Made by a program: the position numbers and the translations under genes
Origin: a virus
Strand: one strand, 5' to 3'
DNA length: 64,000 bases
Virus record (IMG/VR): IMGVR_UViG_3300025237_000001
Location: 124,001 to 188,000 of that record
Part shown: piece after piece, positions 10,072 to 19,795 of the stretch
Numbering within the stretch: position 1 is the first letter of the stretch
Layout: every line of letters begins with the position of its first letter
Notes under the pieces: model-generated
Seen by the model: only the letters and a program-made list of their open reading frames with translations
Database searches by the model: none
Told to the model about the DNA's origin: nothing

Positions 10072-11765
10072 TGGAAAATAGAAAATATAAATTAAATAGT
10101 GCATCATCGCAAAGAGCGGTGAATGAAGATACATTCGATAAAGTTCATCTTGAATCGAAGAGTAATCTTGTACCTATGGGTGAAACCAACAAAGTCATTA
10201 ACGTAGGTGAACAATTCAATACTGAAAGACAAGATTCAAAATATTATAGAATAACAGGGTCATTCAATACTTTATTTAATAACACATTATTTAACACAAC
10301 TGGCACTAACAGTTGGACTACCTTTAATCAAAATGCCTTTAGGGTAATACCTAACGGTGATATGAATGACAGTAGTGATGATTTAACATATAGAGAAGCA
10401 GTGTCAAAATACTGGATGGAAAATAATGGTTGGTTTGGTTATAACGACCCAAATCCAGCAAATCAAAAATTATGTACTTGGGTTGATATGGAACCAAGAA
10501 GAGAGTTATTTTCGTTAACACCAAAAAACTTAGATAAAAATTGGGAACTTACAATAACTTACCCAACAAAATTAGGTGGAATGGAAGGTGATTATTTTCA
10601 TCCTATTGTTAATGGTGGGTTATTCCTAATAGACGTTTCTCAAACCGTTATTGGTGAAAGAGATATGTTAACCTTCGCAACACCAGTTAAACATAATTTA
10701 AAACAAGGTGATGCAGTAGATTTAAGTGGGTTATTAATAAACGATGGTAGTTCTACCTTAAGTCCTTATAACGGTCAATATTCAGTTATTAGATTAGGTA
10801 AGGATAATGGAGATGAAAAAGAATATTATTTTAGTGTAGACATTGAAGAATTAATTGCTACTGACTCAACATCTAGAATGAGTAAGATGGTTAATGGTAG
10901 AAAATCTAGTTATTATGTTAGGGTATTTACAAAGATTAAAACACAATTTACCAATGTGATAGAGGATGATGATTACGAAATCTACCCATTGGCTTTTGGA
11001 CAAACAATATATGAAGATAAGGCACAGCAATTTGTGTTTAATGAAGATATTGATATTTCAGATTTAAAGGATAATTTAAATAGACCTCTTAGTGAGATTT
11101 ACTTAACAATTGTTAAAACAAGTACTAATGGATTCACACCAATTAAATCTGGGGTTAAAATGCCGTTATTCACTAATGCAGCAAATAATAACGGACTTTC
11201 TGATATCAATAGAATAACAAATGATTCAAATAGCCACATACCATTAGATGAGAATGTATTAATAGATAATGACGCATTTTATGGTGATGTTGTTGAGTAC
11301 AGTGTATTTGAACTTAAAGAAACGGTACTAGGAGATGTTTACCATCGATTTAACACGTTTAATAGAGAAAGTGGTGGTAATGTTGATGGAATTTATTTGG
11401 GACTTAGATATGAGGGTTATATGTATAAACCACATCACAAGATTAAAATTAGAGAATATTCTAATTATATAGAACAAGGGAATTTCAGTACATTGAATAA
11501 ACCTTCATACGCAACATCATTAAACGATGGTAGATACATATGGAGAGATTTATTAGATATTGGATTGAATGATACTCAAGAAACGTATTTGGATTACCCA
11601 TTTTTGAATGGAAGTCATTATATAAATTCTTGTATAACATTACCGTTATTTAGACAAGACCCATTTGGGTTTTACGGGTTACAGTGGGGAAGTTACCCAA
11701 CGGAAGCTCAAGGAAATATGATGGATGATAAAGTAATAACTAAAACTTCACAAGATGTCTGTTAA
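10071..11765 (+). CDS. Baseplate/tail structural protein, unknown family
   Basis: This 564-residue protein starts with the last base of the previous stop codon (TAATG overlap), so translation is coupled. It is beta-rich and Asn/Asp-rich, with no signal peptide or membrane segment. I see no family signature. Its place two genes after gp6 would correspond to T4 gp8, but I cannot show homology. It overlaps the next gene by 11 bases. Confidence 0.55.
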   Translation: MENRKYKLNSASSQRAVNEDTFDKVHLESKSNLVPMGETNKVINVGEQFNTERQDSKYYRITGSFNTLFNNTLFNTTGTNSWTTFNQNAFRVIPNGDMNDSSDDLTYREAVSKYWMENNGWFGYNDPNPANQKLCTWVDMEPRRELFSLTPKNLDKNWELTITYPTKLGGMEGDYFHPIVNGGLFLIDVSQTVIGERDMLTFATPVKHNLKQGDAVDLSGLLINDGSSTLSPYNGQYSVIRLGKDNGDEKEYYFSVDIEELIATDSTSRMSKMVNGRKSSYYVRVFTKIKTQFTNVIEDDDYEIYPLAFGQTIYEDKAQQFVFNEDIDISDLKDNLNRPLSEIYLTIVKTSTNGFTPIKSGVKMPLFTNAANNNGLSDINRITNDSNSHIPLDENVLIDNDAFYGDVVEYSVFELKETVLGDVYHRFNTFNRESGGNVDGIYLGLRYEGYMYKPHHKIKIREYSNYIEQGNFSTLNKPSYATSLNDGRYIWRDLLDIGLNDTQETYLDYPFLNGSHYINSCITLPLFRQDPFGFYGLQWGSYPTEAQGNMMDDKVITKTSQDVC

Positions 11766-12666
11766 CAAATATACAATTAGAATTGCTGATTTTGAAATAA
11801 ATGAAGTTGAAAATCTTAATAAATCCCTTAAAATTCCAATTAACTTGGATTTTAATTCAGTTGACCAAGCTGAGGTTGTTAATAGAGACTTTATTTCACA
11901 TGAAGTAGAAAAATCAATCAACCCAATTCTTGATTACGAAAAAACTAGATTTTCACCAACTTTAATGAATGGTGATTTAACAAATAAGGTAAAGATAAAC
12001 TTAAATTTTCTAAACGGTTCAGGTGGATATGCAACTCCAAGTTATTATAGTGATATTGGATTTGATGATAATGATATTAGATTTCAAAAAAACAGGTTTA
12101 AAAATTCGTTTTTGAAATTAAGTTTTTTTGATTCAGATAAACCAACCAACCAAAATCTAATTTCAATAATGACGATTTACTCTAAATTATACAAAACTGA
12201 TTTGAAACAGTTGGTAGACACCAACGGTAATATTCAAGTTGGTGGTGGATTACCATTGAATGCTAATCAAATTTCAGTTAGACTAGAATTGGAGAATCCA
12301 ATTGTAAAACCAGATGGTTTTGCGGAAGGATTTTATGTATACCATTATAAAACCAATTTAGATAATACAGGTAAGACGTTAGAACAAAACACTAAATCGT
12401 TAATACCAACAAACGAAAAGAGAGAAAGTTTATATATGAGGGCAGAGTTTAATAACGCTGCAAATGGTAAAATAACTAAATTTATAACGACAAGTGGTTT
12501 ATTAAATATAAATGATTTGATTAAAAAATTACATGTAAAGTATTTATTAAAAAGGAATGCAACTGGGTATTACTACTCATTGAGCACTAATTATAATAAT
12601 GCTGATAATATAATTGAAACAGGAGCTGGTGTTACGTTAAACCTTTATGAAATAAGAGCTGAATAA
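11755..12666 (+). CDS. Tail/baseplate structural protein, unknown family
   Basis: This 303-residue protein overlaps both neighbours (11 bases upstream; last stop base is the A of the next ATG). It is rich in Asn, Asp and aromatic residues and looks like a beta-sheet virion protein. No catalytic motif is visible. The tight overlaps show it belongs to the tail operon. Confidence 0.55.
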   Translation: MSVNKYTIRIADFEINEVENLNKSLKIPINLDFNSVDQAEVVNRDFISHEVEKSINPILDYEKTRFSPTLMNGDLTNKVKINLNFLNGSGGYATPSYYSDIGFDDNDIRFQKNRFKNSFLKLSFFDSDKPTNQNLISIMTIYSKLYKTDLKQLVDTNGNIQVGGGLPLNANQISVRLELENPIVKPDGFAEGFYVYHYKTNLDNTGKTLEQNTKSLIPTNEKRESLYMRAEFNNAANGKITKFITTSGLLNINDLIKKLHVKYLLKRNATGYYYSLSTNYNNADNIIETGAGVTLNLYEIRAE

Positions 12667-13415
12667 TGGATATAATTAAAAGAAAAATATTAGTAAATAA
12701 ATCGAATTCTACAATTGTAGAATCGATTGAACCTATTAGATTTAAAATTCCATTGTATCAAACGATAGAAAATATGGGGTTGAAGTCTGATATGCCGACT
12801 AATACTATGATTCACCCAACTTCATCTGGACTTCCATTGGAGTTTACGAGTCAAGGGGTTATAAGTGATTGGTATAAGCAAGGTAATACGGTGGTTTATG
12901 CATCTGATTCTAAATTAAATGAAGTTAAATCTTATGATAAGAACGAACAATATAAGATAGACTTCGATATGAAAAAAGAATCATATTCTAATTTCGAATC
13001 AACAACCATTATAGGTGTTGATAGAGTTACGAATATTGACAATGATGCGATTACATATGTTCTGGACACTAAACGTGATAACCTATTAGGTACTACGGGG
13101 CAAACAACAGGTACGTTATACACTGATAATACACCAGATAATCTATTTTTACCAGCTGAATTAGATAATAATATAACGAAAACAAGGGTTCAATATGAGA
13201 GTGAAGGTTGGAATAGAACTAACGCTTCATTAACACCACAAATTCAGGAAGAATATTTATTAGGGATAATTAGTCAACCAGAAGTTAAAAGTGATGTATT
13301 TATAGATAGAAGCACTTTTAGTGTTTTAGATAAACATTTAAGATTATCTGAAATAGAAAGTCTAGACCATCTAACAAGATATGGTAATGGATTTTATAAT
13401 ATTAATAGAGATTAA
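12666..13415 (+). CDS. Tail/baseplate structural protein, unknown family
   Basis: This 249-residue protein is coupled by a TAATG overlap to the previous gene. The N-terminus contains SNSTIVESIEPIRFKIPLYQ and the C-terminus LDKHLRLSEIESLDHLTRYG. Neither matches a family I know. It is taken as a virion component from its position and composition. Confidence 0.5.
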   Translation: MDIIKRKILVNKSNSTIVESIEPIRFKIPLYQTIENMGLKSDMPTNTMIHPTSSGLPLEFTSQGVISDWYKQGNTVVYASDSKLNEVKSYDKNEQYKIDFDMKKESYSNFESTTIIGVDRVTNIDNDAITYVLDTKRDNLLGTTGQTTGTLYTDNTPDNLFLPAELDNNITKTRVQYESEGWNRTNASLTPQIQEEYLLGIISQPEVKSDVFIDRSTFSVLDKHLRLSEIESLDHLTRYGNGFYNINRD

Positions 13416-13427
13416 AAAGAAATAATT

Positions 13428-14339
13428 ATGGCAGTAGGAAATTACGGAACAGTAAGACCAGCCGATGTATCATTAGATGATGTTGAGGTTTTCTTACATT
13501 ACACACCATCAAGAAATGAAATAGGTGATACAACGCTAACTAAGTTAAATACGACTGATGTGCTTTCACAAGTTAATAACCCAAACAACCCAAATGTGGT
13601 TGAAATTTTTGGTGGAATGTATACATTGACGTTACCTAGCACTATTTTCTCAGAAAAGGGAATTTATACAATATCGATTAAACCACTAGAAATTAGAACA
13701 AGTATTTTAGATTGTGGTGTTTTAGCCGCAAAGTCAGATATCAAAGGGTTAATATTTGATACAGCTTCTACGAATCTAAATAGCGCATATGCTTCTAGGT
13801 TTAGAAATGGTGGTTTAGTAGGTTATAGAGTTGAATATTTAGATAATCTTAAAGCTGATGTTAAAACAAGAAATTTCTTCACAATCATTACATCTAATAA
13901 TAGAGTTGATGTGGTTAATCAAAACTTAACCAACACTAACCAAAAAGCGGTTAGATATAATTTCAATAACAACTCTAGTTTAGTATTTACGACAGTAACA
14001 CCAAGTTCAGCCTCAAATGTGAAACCTAATGTGTTACCATTTATTGGTGAACCTAATCAAGATGTGATAATCACAAACACTTTCTTCAATCCAGTTATGA
14101 TTGAAATAGAAATGGTTGAGTATGACGTTGAATCATTAGCAATCGGTCTATATGGACCACAAAGTAAATCTGTTGAAGATGGTATTTACACTAATTATAC
14201 CTTTGATAAAGAAATTTACAAACAATATAATTTATTTGAAATAAAAGACCAATTTACAGGAGAACCTGTATTTGAAATAAGAGAACCTAGAACTGAAATA
14301 GATTTTAGTAAAGATTTTGACGATATAAGCCAAGTATAA
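13428..14339 (+). CDS. Tail/baseplate structural protein, unknown family
   Basis: This 303-residue protein starts 12 bases after the previous stop. It is composed largely of beta-strand-like segments (IYTISIKPLEIRTS, VIITNTFFNPVMIEIEMVEY) and lacks membrane segments. The stop overlaps the next ATG. No homology is recognised; a virion role is inferred from the operon. Confidence 0.5.
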   Translation: MAVGNYGTVRPADVSLDDVEVFLHYTPSRNEIGDTTLTKLNTTDVLSQVNNPNNPNVVEIFGGMYTLTLPSTIFSEKGIYTISIKPLEIRTSILDCGVLAAKSDIKGLIFDTASTNLNSAYASRFRNGGLVGYRVEYLDNLKADVKTRNFFTIITSNNRVDVVNQNLTNTNQKAVRYNFNNNSSLVFTTVTPSSASNVKPNVLPFIGEPNQDVIITNTFFNPVMIEIEMVEYDVESLAIGLYGPQSKSVEDGIYTNYTFDKEIYKQYNLFEIKDQFTGEPVFEIREPRTEIDFSKDFDDISQV

Positions 14340-17300
14340 TGAGCACTGATACTAGTAATAATAACAACAACTTAGTAAAAATAGTAGGATACGCCAAAAA
14401 AGATTTTTTTGACAACGGTATCGAATATAGAAACTTCTCACCAGATTTGGTAGGACAACAATTCGCTAGTGATGAAGGTACCCCTATTTTCACTTCGGGT
14501 AATTTTAATATTTCTACTAATTTAGATAGTAAAGTTGATAAAAATTTTATTACTAACCCATTTAGTAATTTCATATCTCTAGATACTTTGAATTTAGATG
14601 ATGGGTTAGAAGCTATCACTACTAGGTATTCTAAACACGCTAAATTAAACTTAGATTACACTGATATGTTAAATTACGCCCAATTTGGGTCGTTAAAGGA
14701 ATATATCAGAGTTTCACTAGAAAACATTATAATAAATTGGGCAGCGTCATTGTATATTACTGAAGTCTCCCAAACTGATACAACAATAACTGGTGATACT
14801 ACTGTTGGTTATGGATACACACTATTTTCTAATACGTGTACATTTCAAATTGAAACTGATAGAATTAATAACCCATTTGAAATTAATTACATCGAAGGTG
14901 GTACAATTGTTAATACATTTAACGAAAGTAACCCATTAAGGGATTTAATTTTAAATTATAGTAGTTACGTTATTTCAAATAAATACGGTGATTTCCCTAT
15001 TGTTGATATAACAGGGGCTACAGGGTTAACAGGTTCATTTATTTCACTAATAGTAGAAGGTAATGCATTCCCAAATGATGGTTCAGAGACATTAGACTAT
15101 CACGTTAAACCAAACGCAAATAAATTTGAAGAATTTTTTTTAAGTTTAAATCAATTTGAAAATAACTTATTAAATAGACTAACCATCCCCGCATATACTG
15201 GAAAATTTAAAGTATATAATGAGACTGAAACTGGTGCAATCGTTGAGACGTTTAAAGAATTAACGTGGCCCGTATCTGATGGTTATAATTTAGATTTTAA
15301 TACAATAGATTATACTAATTACGTTTCCGAATTATTATCAATTGCTACGATTAATGATAATTCTAAATCTGATTTAATGGTTAGATTTTTAGTATCTACA
15401 TCAATATCAGAATTTGATAGTATACCAGATATTAATGGTACGTATTCTGGTAGTGAGAGTGGTGGTCAGAAGATGACTAGTACATTAAAAGTTTATGGTA
15501 GAGAATTTGACGAAATAAACGATTACATAACAGGAATTTCATTTGCTAATGTAGTTACATATGATAAGAAAAATAATACACCAGATGCAGTAGTTAAAAA
15601 CTTAGCTAGAGTATTAGGATGGCAATTAACAACTTCAATTACTGAAATTGACGTGTTAGATAATTTCTTGAATTTAAATCCAAACTATTATGATGGTTAT
15701 TCAAGAGGATATAGTGATGCTGAGGTTGAAATTGAATTATGGAGAAGAATAGTACTTAACACACCTTGGCTTTGGAAATCTAAGGGTACTAGGAAGGCAA
15801 TAGAGTTCTTATTTAAGTTCATAGGTGCGCCAGATGGTTTAGTGACCTTTAATGAACACTTATACGTTGCTAACGATGTAGTGGATATTGAATTAATCAT
15901 CGAAATGATGGAATACTTCAATGGAACTAACGATATTTCAGGTCTTAATTTTGATGCTGATGGATATCCATTGGTTTTACCAGACACCCCAGAGATGTAT
16001 TTCCAAAAAGCTGGTCTATGGTATAGAACAACAGGTGGTCCAAGCCCAGATATTGACATATTAAAGGGTAATAACCCACATATTGGTCCTTACGATGGTG
16101 GTCAAGCTTATATTGACCAATTTACCGATTGTTTAATCCCTAACTACGAGGATTGTAATAGTCCAACACCTAGTATATGTGATGGATATACACCAACTGG
16201 TAATGTATTAAAGAATTGGCAAGTTTTTAGTTATTCGGGTGGTACAACCGTAGTTGTACCAAGTGTTGAGTGTTGTTTTAAACACGGATTTATCGATGAT
16301 GTTAGAAGTGGTGTAATTCATTGTGTTTATGACCCAACATCTAGAAGAATATTTCAGGAAGCAACTGACACAACAATTATTGACCCTTGTATTGGCACAG
16401 GATTTACATTAAATGAAGTTAATTTATTTACAAATTACGCTATCGGTACCTTTGACGAGTGCTGTAGTTCAACCAAAGATGTTGACATAGATACTGACCA
16501 AAATTTTGATGGGATTTTAACAGAAAATATTAATAAAATATTAAGGTCTAACCCAGTTACTGAAACTGGTTGTACGTTCACAAACGTATGGGAAGTAACT
16601 GCTTATTATGAAGGTGAAAGTATTTACGTTAATGAGTGGTACACTGGTGCAACAGCACCAGATAAAACACAATACCTTGCTGAATTATATAATTTAAGTG
16701 GAACTACTGAATTAAGCGCAGCTACTTTCGTAGATATTAACGATATCCTTACGGTTAGTATTGATAGTGATTGTGAACCTATTCTTAATGAAAAAACAGG
16801 TAAATTTACAGTTCCAGCTGATGAATATTTAAGAATAGATTTATGTATTTCAACAGATTTTAATTGTGTTGATGAAACAGTAACAGGGTTAACAGGGTTC
16901 AATATTAGTAAATCTAATGATGACGCTTGTAGTCCAAGAAGTGCGTTAGCACTTGATGAATTCTATTACCATAATGGTATAGGTTCATTACCAGCGGTAG
17001 GTGATTATGTTTATTATGATATTAACGGTCTAACACCATTTGTTAGTGGTGATAAAGAAAGATTTATGGGTGGTGATTGGACAATTGTAACAAATTGGTT
17101 AGAAACTGATGCAACAGGACTTATGATTGAAATTATATGTCCAATATTTAGTTGTTTAGTAACTACAGGTCAAGGAATATTAAATGTTATTAATAAATCA
17201 ATAGACAATAACTTGTTCTGGGTTGATGGTGTTACACAATTAAGAAGTACTAAAATAACATATGAATTATTTGATGTAGTTGCTACACAATACGGACAAT

Positions 17301-17551
17301 CCGTAACCGCTACAATTTCTGATGGTTTTGCAGCTTACCAACTTACTGAGGATAACCCTATAATTTCACTTACTAAAGATATTAACCCGAATGGTGGTAG
17401 TAATTCGTCAGGTCTTTATGATTATGACGCACACTTTACTTATGCGTCAAGTGTAGTATCATTTAAAGTTAGAATGATTGTAACAGAAATAAAAGATGAA
17501 TGTATATTAGGTACTAATACACAAACTATATCAATTGGAACTAATAAATAA
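14339..17551 (+). CDS. Large baseplate-associated protein with Cys-pair modules
   Basis: The 1070-residue protein has a central segment near residues 476-500 (LWKSKGTRKAIEFLFKFIGA) that resembles P2 gpI-like tail proteins, so it may lie at the baseplate edge. The C-terminal half carries a module of the form CDxYTPTG ... VPSxxCC ... HGFID ... G.IxC (near 643) and another CC near 705. The same module recurs in the next gene. The assignment as a structural protein is firm from context; the gpI-like comparison is weak. Confidence 0.55.
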   Translation: MSTDTSNNNNNLVKIVGYAKKDFFDNGIEYRNFSPDLVGQQFASDEGTPIFTSGNFNISTNLDSKVDKNFITNPFSNFISLDTLNLDDGLEAITTRYSKHAKLNLDYTDMLNYAQFGSLKEYIRVSLENIIINWAASLYITEVSQTDTTITGDTTVGYGYTLFSNTCTFQIETDRINNPFEINYIEGGTIVNTFNESNPLRDLILNYSSYVISNKYGDFPIVDITGATGLTGSFISLIVEGNAFPNDGSETLDYHVKPNANKFEEFFLSLNQFENNLLNRLTIPAYTGKFKVYNETETGAIVETFKELTWPVSDGYNLDFNTIDYTNYVSELLSIATINDNSKSDLMVRFLVSTSISEFDSIPDINGTYSGSESGGQKMTSTLKVYGREFDEINDYITGISFANVVTYDKKNNTPDAVVKNLARVLGWQLTTSITEIDVLDNFLNLNPNYYDGYSRGYSDAEVEIELWRRIVLNTPWLWKSKGTRKAIEFLFKFIGAPDGLVTFNEHLYVANDVVDIELIIEMMEYFNGTNDISGLNFDADGYPLVLPDTPEMYFQKAGLWYRTTGGPSPDIDILKGNNPHIGPYDGGQAYIDQFTDCLIPNYEDCNSPTPSICDGYTPTGNVLKNWQVFSYSGGTTVVVPSVECCFKHGFIDDVRSGVIHCVYDPTSRRIFQEATDTTIIDPCIGTGFTLNEVNLFTNYAIGTFDECCSSTKDVDIDTDQNFDGILTENINKILRSNPVTETGCTFTNVWEVTAYYEGESIYVNEWYTGATAPDKTQYLAELYNLSGTTELSAATFVDINDILTVSIDSDCEPILNEKTGKFTVPADEYLRIDLCISTDFNCVDETVTGLTGFNISKSNDDACSPRSALALDEFYYHNGIGSLPAVGDYVYYDINGLTPFVSGDKERFMGGDWTIVTNWLETDATGLMIEIICPIFSCLVTTGQGILNVINKSIDNNLFWVDGVTQLRSTKITYELFDVVATQYGQSVTATISDGFAAYQLTEDNPIISLTKDINPNGGSNSSGLYDYDAHFTYASSVVSFKVRMIVTEIKDECILGTNTQTISIGTNK

Positions 17552-17556
17552 AAATT

Positions 17557-18672
17557 ATGAGTATATCAGGAACAACAGAGACATGTGAAATTCTAACCAA
17601 CACCCCATTTGTGGTGCAAGGTGGTTTGAATGAAATCAATTTATCAACGATTACAATCACTGATGAAAATGGGTTAGATGTGGAAACATGTTTCGGAATT
17701 TCAACGGATATTATAACCGTAGATGGTACTAATGTGACTTTAACGGGTGAGTGTGACACTAGTTTAGAAATTCTTATAACTCAAGGAATTGACATTCCAA
17801 TTAGTTGTGAGTATGTTTCATATGAGATTGGTCAAGATGGTGTACTTGTATTTACGTTTGCTGATGGTTCAATAAGTACTAACATTCATCCAGATTGTTG
17901 TACGTTCATTGGTTATGACCCTGAGATTGGACCTGAACATTGGTGGATATGTAGGTCTATACCTATTATCGACCCATTAGATTGTGATAATTATACACCA
18001 ACTGGTGCTTATTTAGGTGATTGGGCGATTTTCGACTTTATCACTGGTGGTACTGTAACAACTGTACCAAGTGCGCAATGTTGTTACGACCATGGACTTA
18101 TTGATTTAATGGTAAACGGTGAGATTAAATGTGTTGTTGAAGTGGTTAGTCCTTGTGAAGGATATGAAGTAATTGAACCTGTTCCATTAACTGGACCAAT
18201 TCCATTTACTGACCCGAATGGTCAACAAACAGTAATAGTGCCAGCATCCGAATGTTGTACAAATTTAGGTTATAACTTTATGGTAAATGGTGGTGGGTTT
18301 ACTTGCTACCAAAATAGTGGTGAACAACCAACAGTAAACATTACCAACGACCTATGTTGTCAAGAAGATGCACAATGTCACAGATGGGAATATGATATGC
18401 GAACAAGTAATTTAAATTCTGGTGATAGCTACGTAGTACAATATATTGATATTGCGGGTAATCAACAAATAGAAGAATTCTTTTGGGGTAATGATAGTAT
18501 TGGATTCTTTTATGCTCAAGAAATGACACACATAGATTTCAATGGTCAAACGTGTTATGATATTAACCCAATACCAAATAGTGATTGTGACCCAATAATA
18601 TTAGGACAAAGCCATACAAATTGGGATGGTAGCTTTGTATCAAGTAACCCAATAATTACATGTAGTGTATAA
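17557..18672 (+). CDS. Virion protein built of repeated Cys-pair modules
   Basis: The 371-residue protein contains four CC pairs (near residues 113, 174, 232 and 266), most in the module VPSxxCCxxxG[LYF] followed 10-20 residues later by G.(I/F)xC. One copy begins CDNYTPTG and closely matches the copy in the preceding gene. The pattern suggests disulfide- or metal-stabilised beta modules on the tail or fibre surface. No enzyme motif is visible. It starts 5 bases after the upstream stop. Confidence 0.6.
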   Translation: MSISGTTETCEILTNTPFVVQGGLNEINLSTITITDENGLDVETCFGISTDIITVDGTNVTLTGECDTSLEILITQGIDIPISCEYVSYEIGQDGVLVFTFADGSISTNIHPDCCTFIGYDPEIGPEHWWICRSIPIIDPLDCDNYTPTGAYLGDWAIFDFITGGTVTTVPSAQCCYDHGLIDLMVNGEIKCVVEVVSPCEGYEVIEPVPLTGPIPFTDPNGQQTVIVPASECCTNLGYNFMVNGGGFTCYQNSGEQPTVNITNDLCCQEDAQCHRWEYDMRTSNLNSGDSYVVQYIDIAGNQQIEEFFWGNDSIGFFYAQEMTHIDFNGQTCYDINPIPNSDCDPIILGQSHTNWDGSFVSSNPIITCSV

Positions 18673-19113
18673 ATGAAATTATTAAATAACATAATGCGAG
18701 TAAATGAACTTTGTGAAGGTGACTGTATAATAGTTGGTGGGGCATGTTCGTTTTTAAACAACAAAAAGGAAGAGATTGATGTTAGGGATATAGATATTGT
18801 TATTACTAAAGAAAGTACATTAGATAAATTAACGGTATTAGGTGAAGTTGTGAAATCAAGAAATAACCAACTATTTGGTTTAGAAGTGGGTAGATACCAC
18901 ATAAAAATGGTTGGTGAGCACACTATTGATATATTTTTAAAAGAAAGTCATGCTGGTCATGATACCATTAAAATTTTAAATAAAGAGTTGAAGAAAGATA
19001 CGTTAGAAACACAAAAAAAATATTTGGAATTTCTAATTATTAATTCAAAAAAAATAAATAAGGATGTTTTAGTAGAACGTTTTAATAAAAAATTAATTAG
19101 ATTATGTGTGTAA
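18673..19113 (+). CDS. Nucleotidyltransferase-fold protein embedded in tail operon
   Basis: The 146-residue protein reads CIIVGGACSFLNN followed by EIDVRDIDIVI, that is G22-G23 and D39-x-D41. This is the GG..DxD signature of the polymerase-beta superfamily (the CCA-enzyme/minimal NTase branch). It starts on the base after the previous stop and overlaps the next gene by 10 bases, so it is read with tail genes. It may be a cargo gene, a modifier or a toxin-like NTase. The catalytic third Asp is not obvious to me, so activity is uncertain. Confidence 0.6.
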   Translation: MKLLNNIMRVNELCEGDCIIVGGACSFLNNKKEEIDVRDIDIVITKESTLDKLTVLGEVVKSRNNQLFGLEVGRYHIKMVGEHTIDIFLKESHAGHDTIKILNKELKKDTLETQKKYLEFLIINSKKINKDVLVERFNKKLIRLCV

Positions 19114-19754
19114 TAAATATAAATTTAGATACAACAACCCCAGATGGTACTACAATTGTCTCAGCTTCTGGTCAATATCGACTTCAAGGGGCAACTAATT
19201 GGAGCACCCCTTTTAACATTGATTTAAGCAACCCAAATACTCCAAATATAACAGGTATTGGAATTTATGAATTACGAGTGAATGTTACTAATAGTGTAGG
19301 TATTACAAGTGAATGGGCTTTAGGGAGCTTTGAAGTGTCTACAGTATGTGGTGGTGGTGGTGGACTACAAACATGTACCTCTAACTGTGGTAGTGGTTGG
19401 AACCAAGTGGTAGAAGTACCACAAGGGGAACAAAGATTTCTTACGATACAAAAAATTGGGTTAGCCACTTATGCTGGTTCATTATTTTTAGATAGTTTAA
19501 TACCTTGTGATGATTTCATTGGCACACTTTTATCGAATGCTTCATCAAACAATATTTTAGAATTTGGTCCCTTTACCACAACAACAACGTTTAAGTTTGG
19601 GTTAGATGCTAACCAAAATCAAACTGGAACAGCTGTATCGCAACTAGTTATTAGAACATACTCAGATGGCTTTGGTCAAGGTGAAGTTTCTGCTGATGCC
19701 TACTCTAGAACACATCGTTTGAATAATATAGGAAATGATGTGGTACATTGTTAA
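19104..19754 (+). CDS. Tail/fibre protein with fibronectin-like N-terminus
   Basis: This 216-residue protein opens with a fibronectin-III-like pattern (GQYRLQGATNWSTPF ... GIYELRVNVTNSVG), then a GGGGG linker near residue 82 and a Cys-containing beta domain. The start overlaps the NTase-like gene by 10 bases. It is probably an accessory virion protein. Confidence 0.5.
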   Translation: MCVININLDTTTPDGTTIVSASGQYRLQGATNWSTPFNIDLSNPNTPNITGIGIYELRVNVTNSVGITSEWALGSFEVSTVCGGGGGLQTCTSNCGSGWNQVVEVPQGEQRFLTIQKIGLATYAGSLFLDSLIPCDDFIGTLLSNASSNNILEFGPFTTTTTFKFGLDANQNQTGTAVSQLVIRTYSDGFGQGEVSADAYSRTHRLNNIGNDVVHC

Positions 19755-19773
19755 TTAATAAAACATAATTACT

Positions 19774-19782
19774 ATATTTATA
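19774..19782 (+). promoter_or_regulatory. Putative late promoter (ATATTTATA)
   Basis: A consensus copy lies 22 bases before the ATG of the 581-residue virion gene. Confidence 0.65.
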
Positions 19783-19795
19783 ATAAAGAATAATA

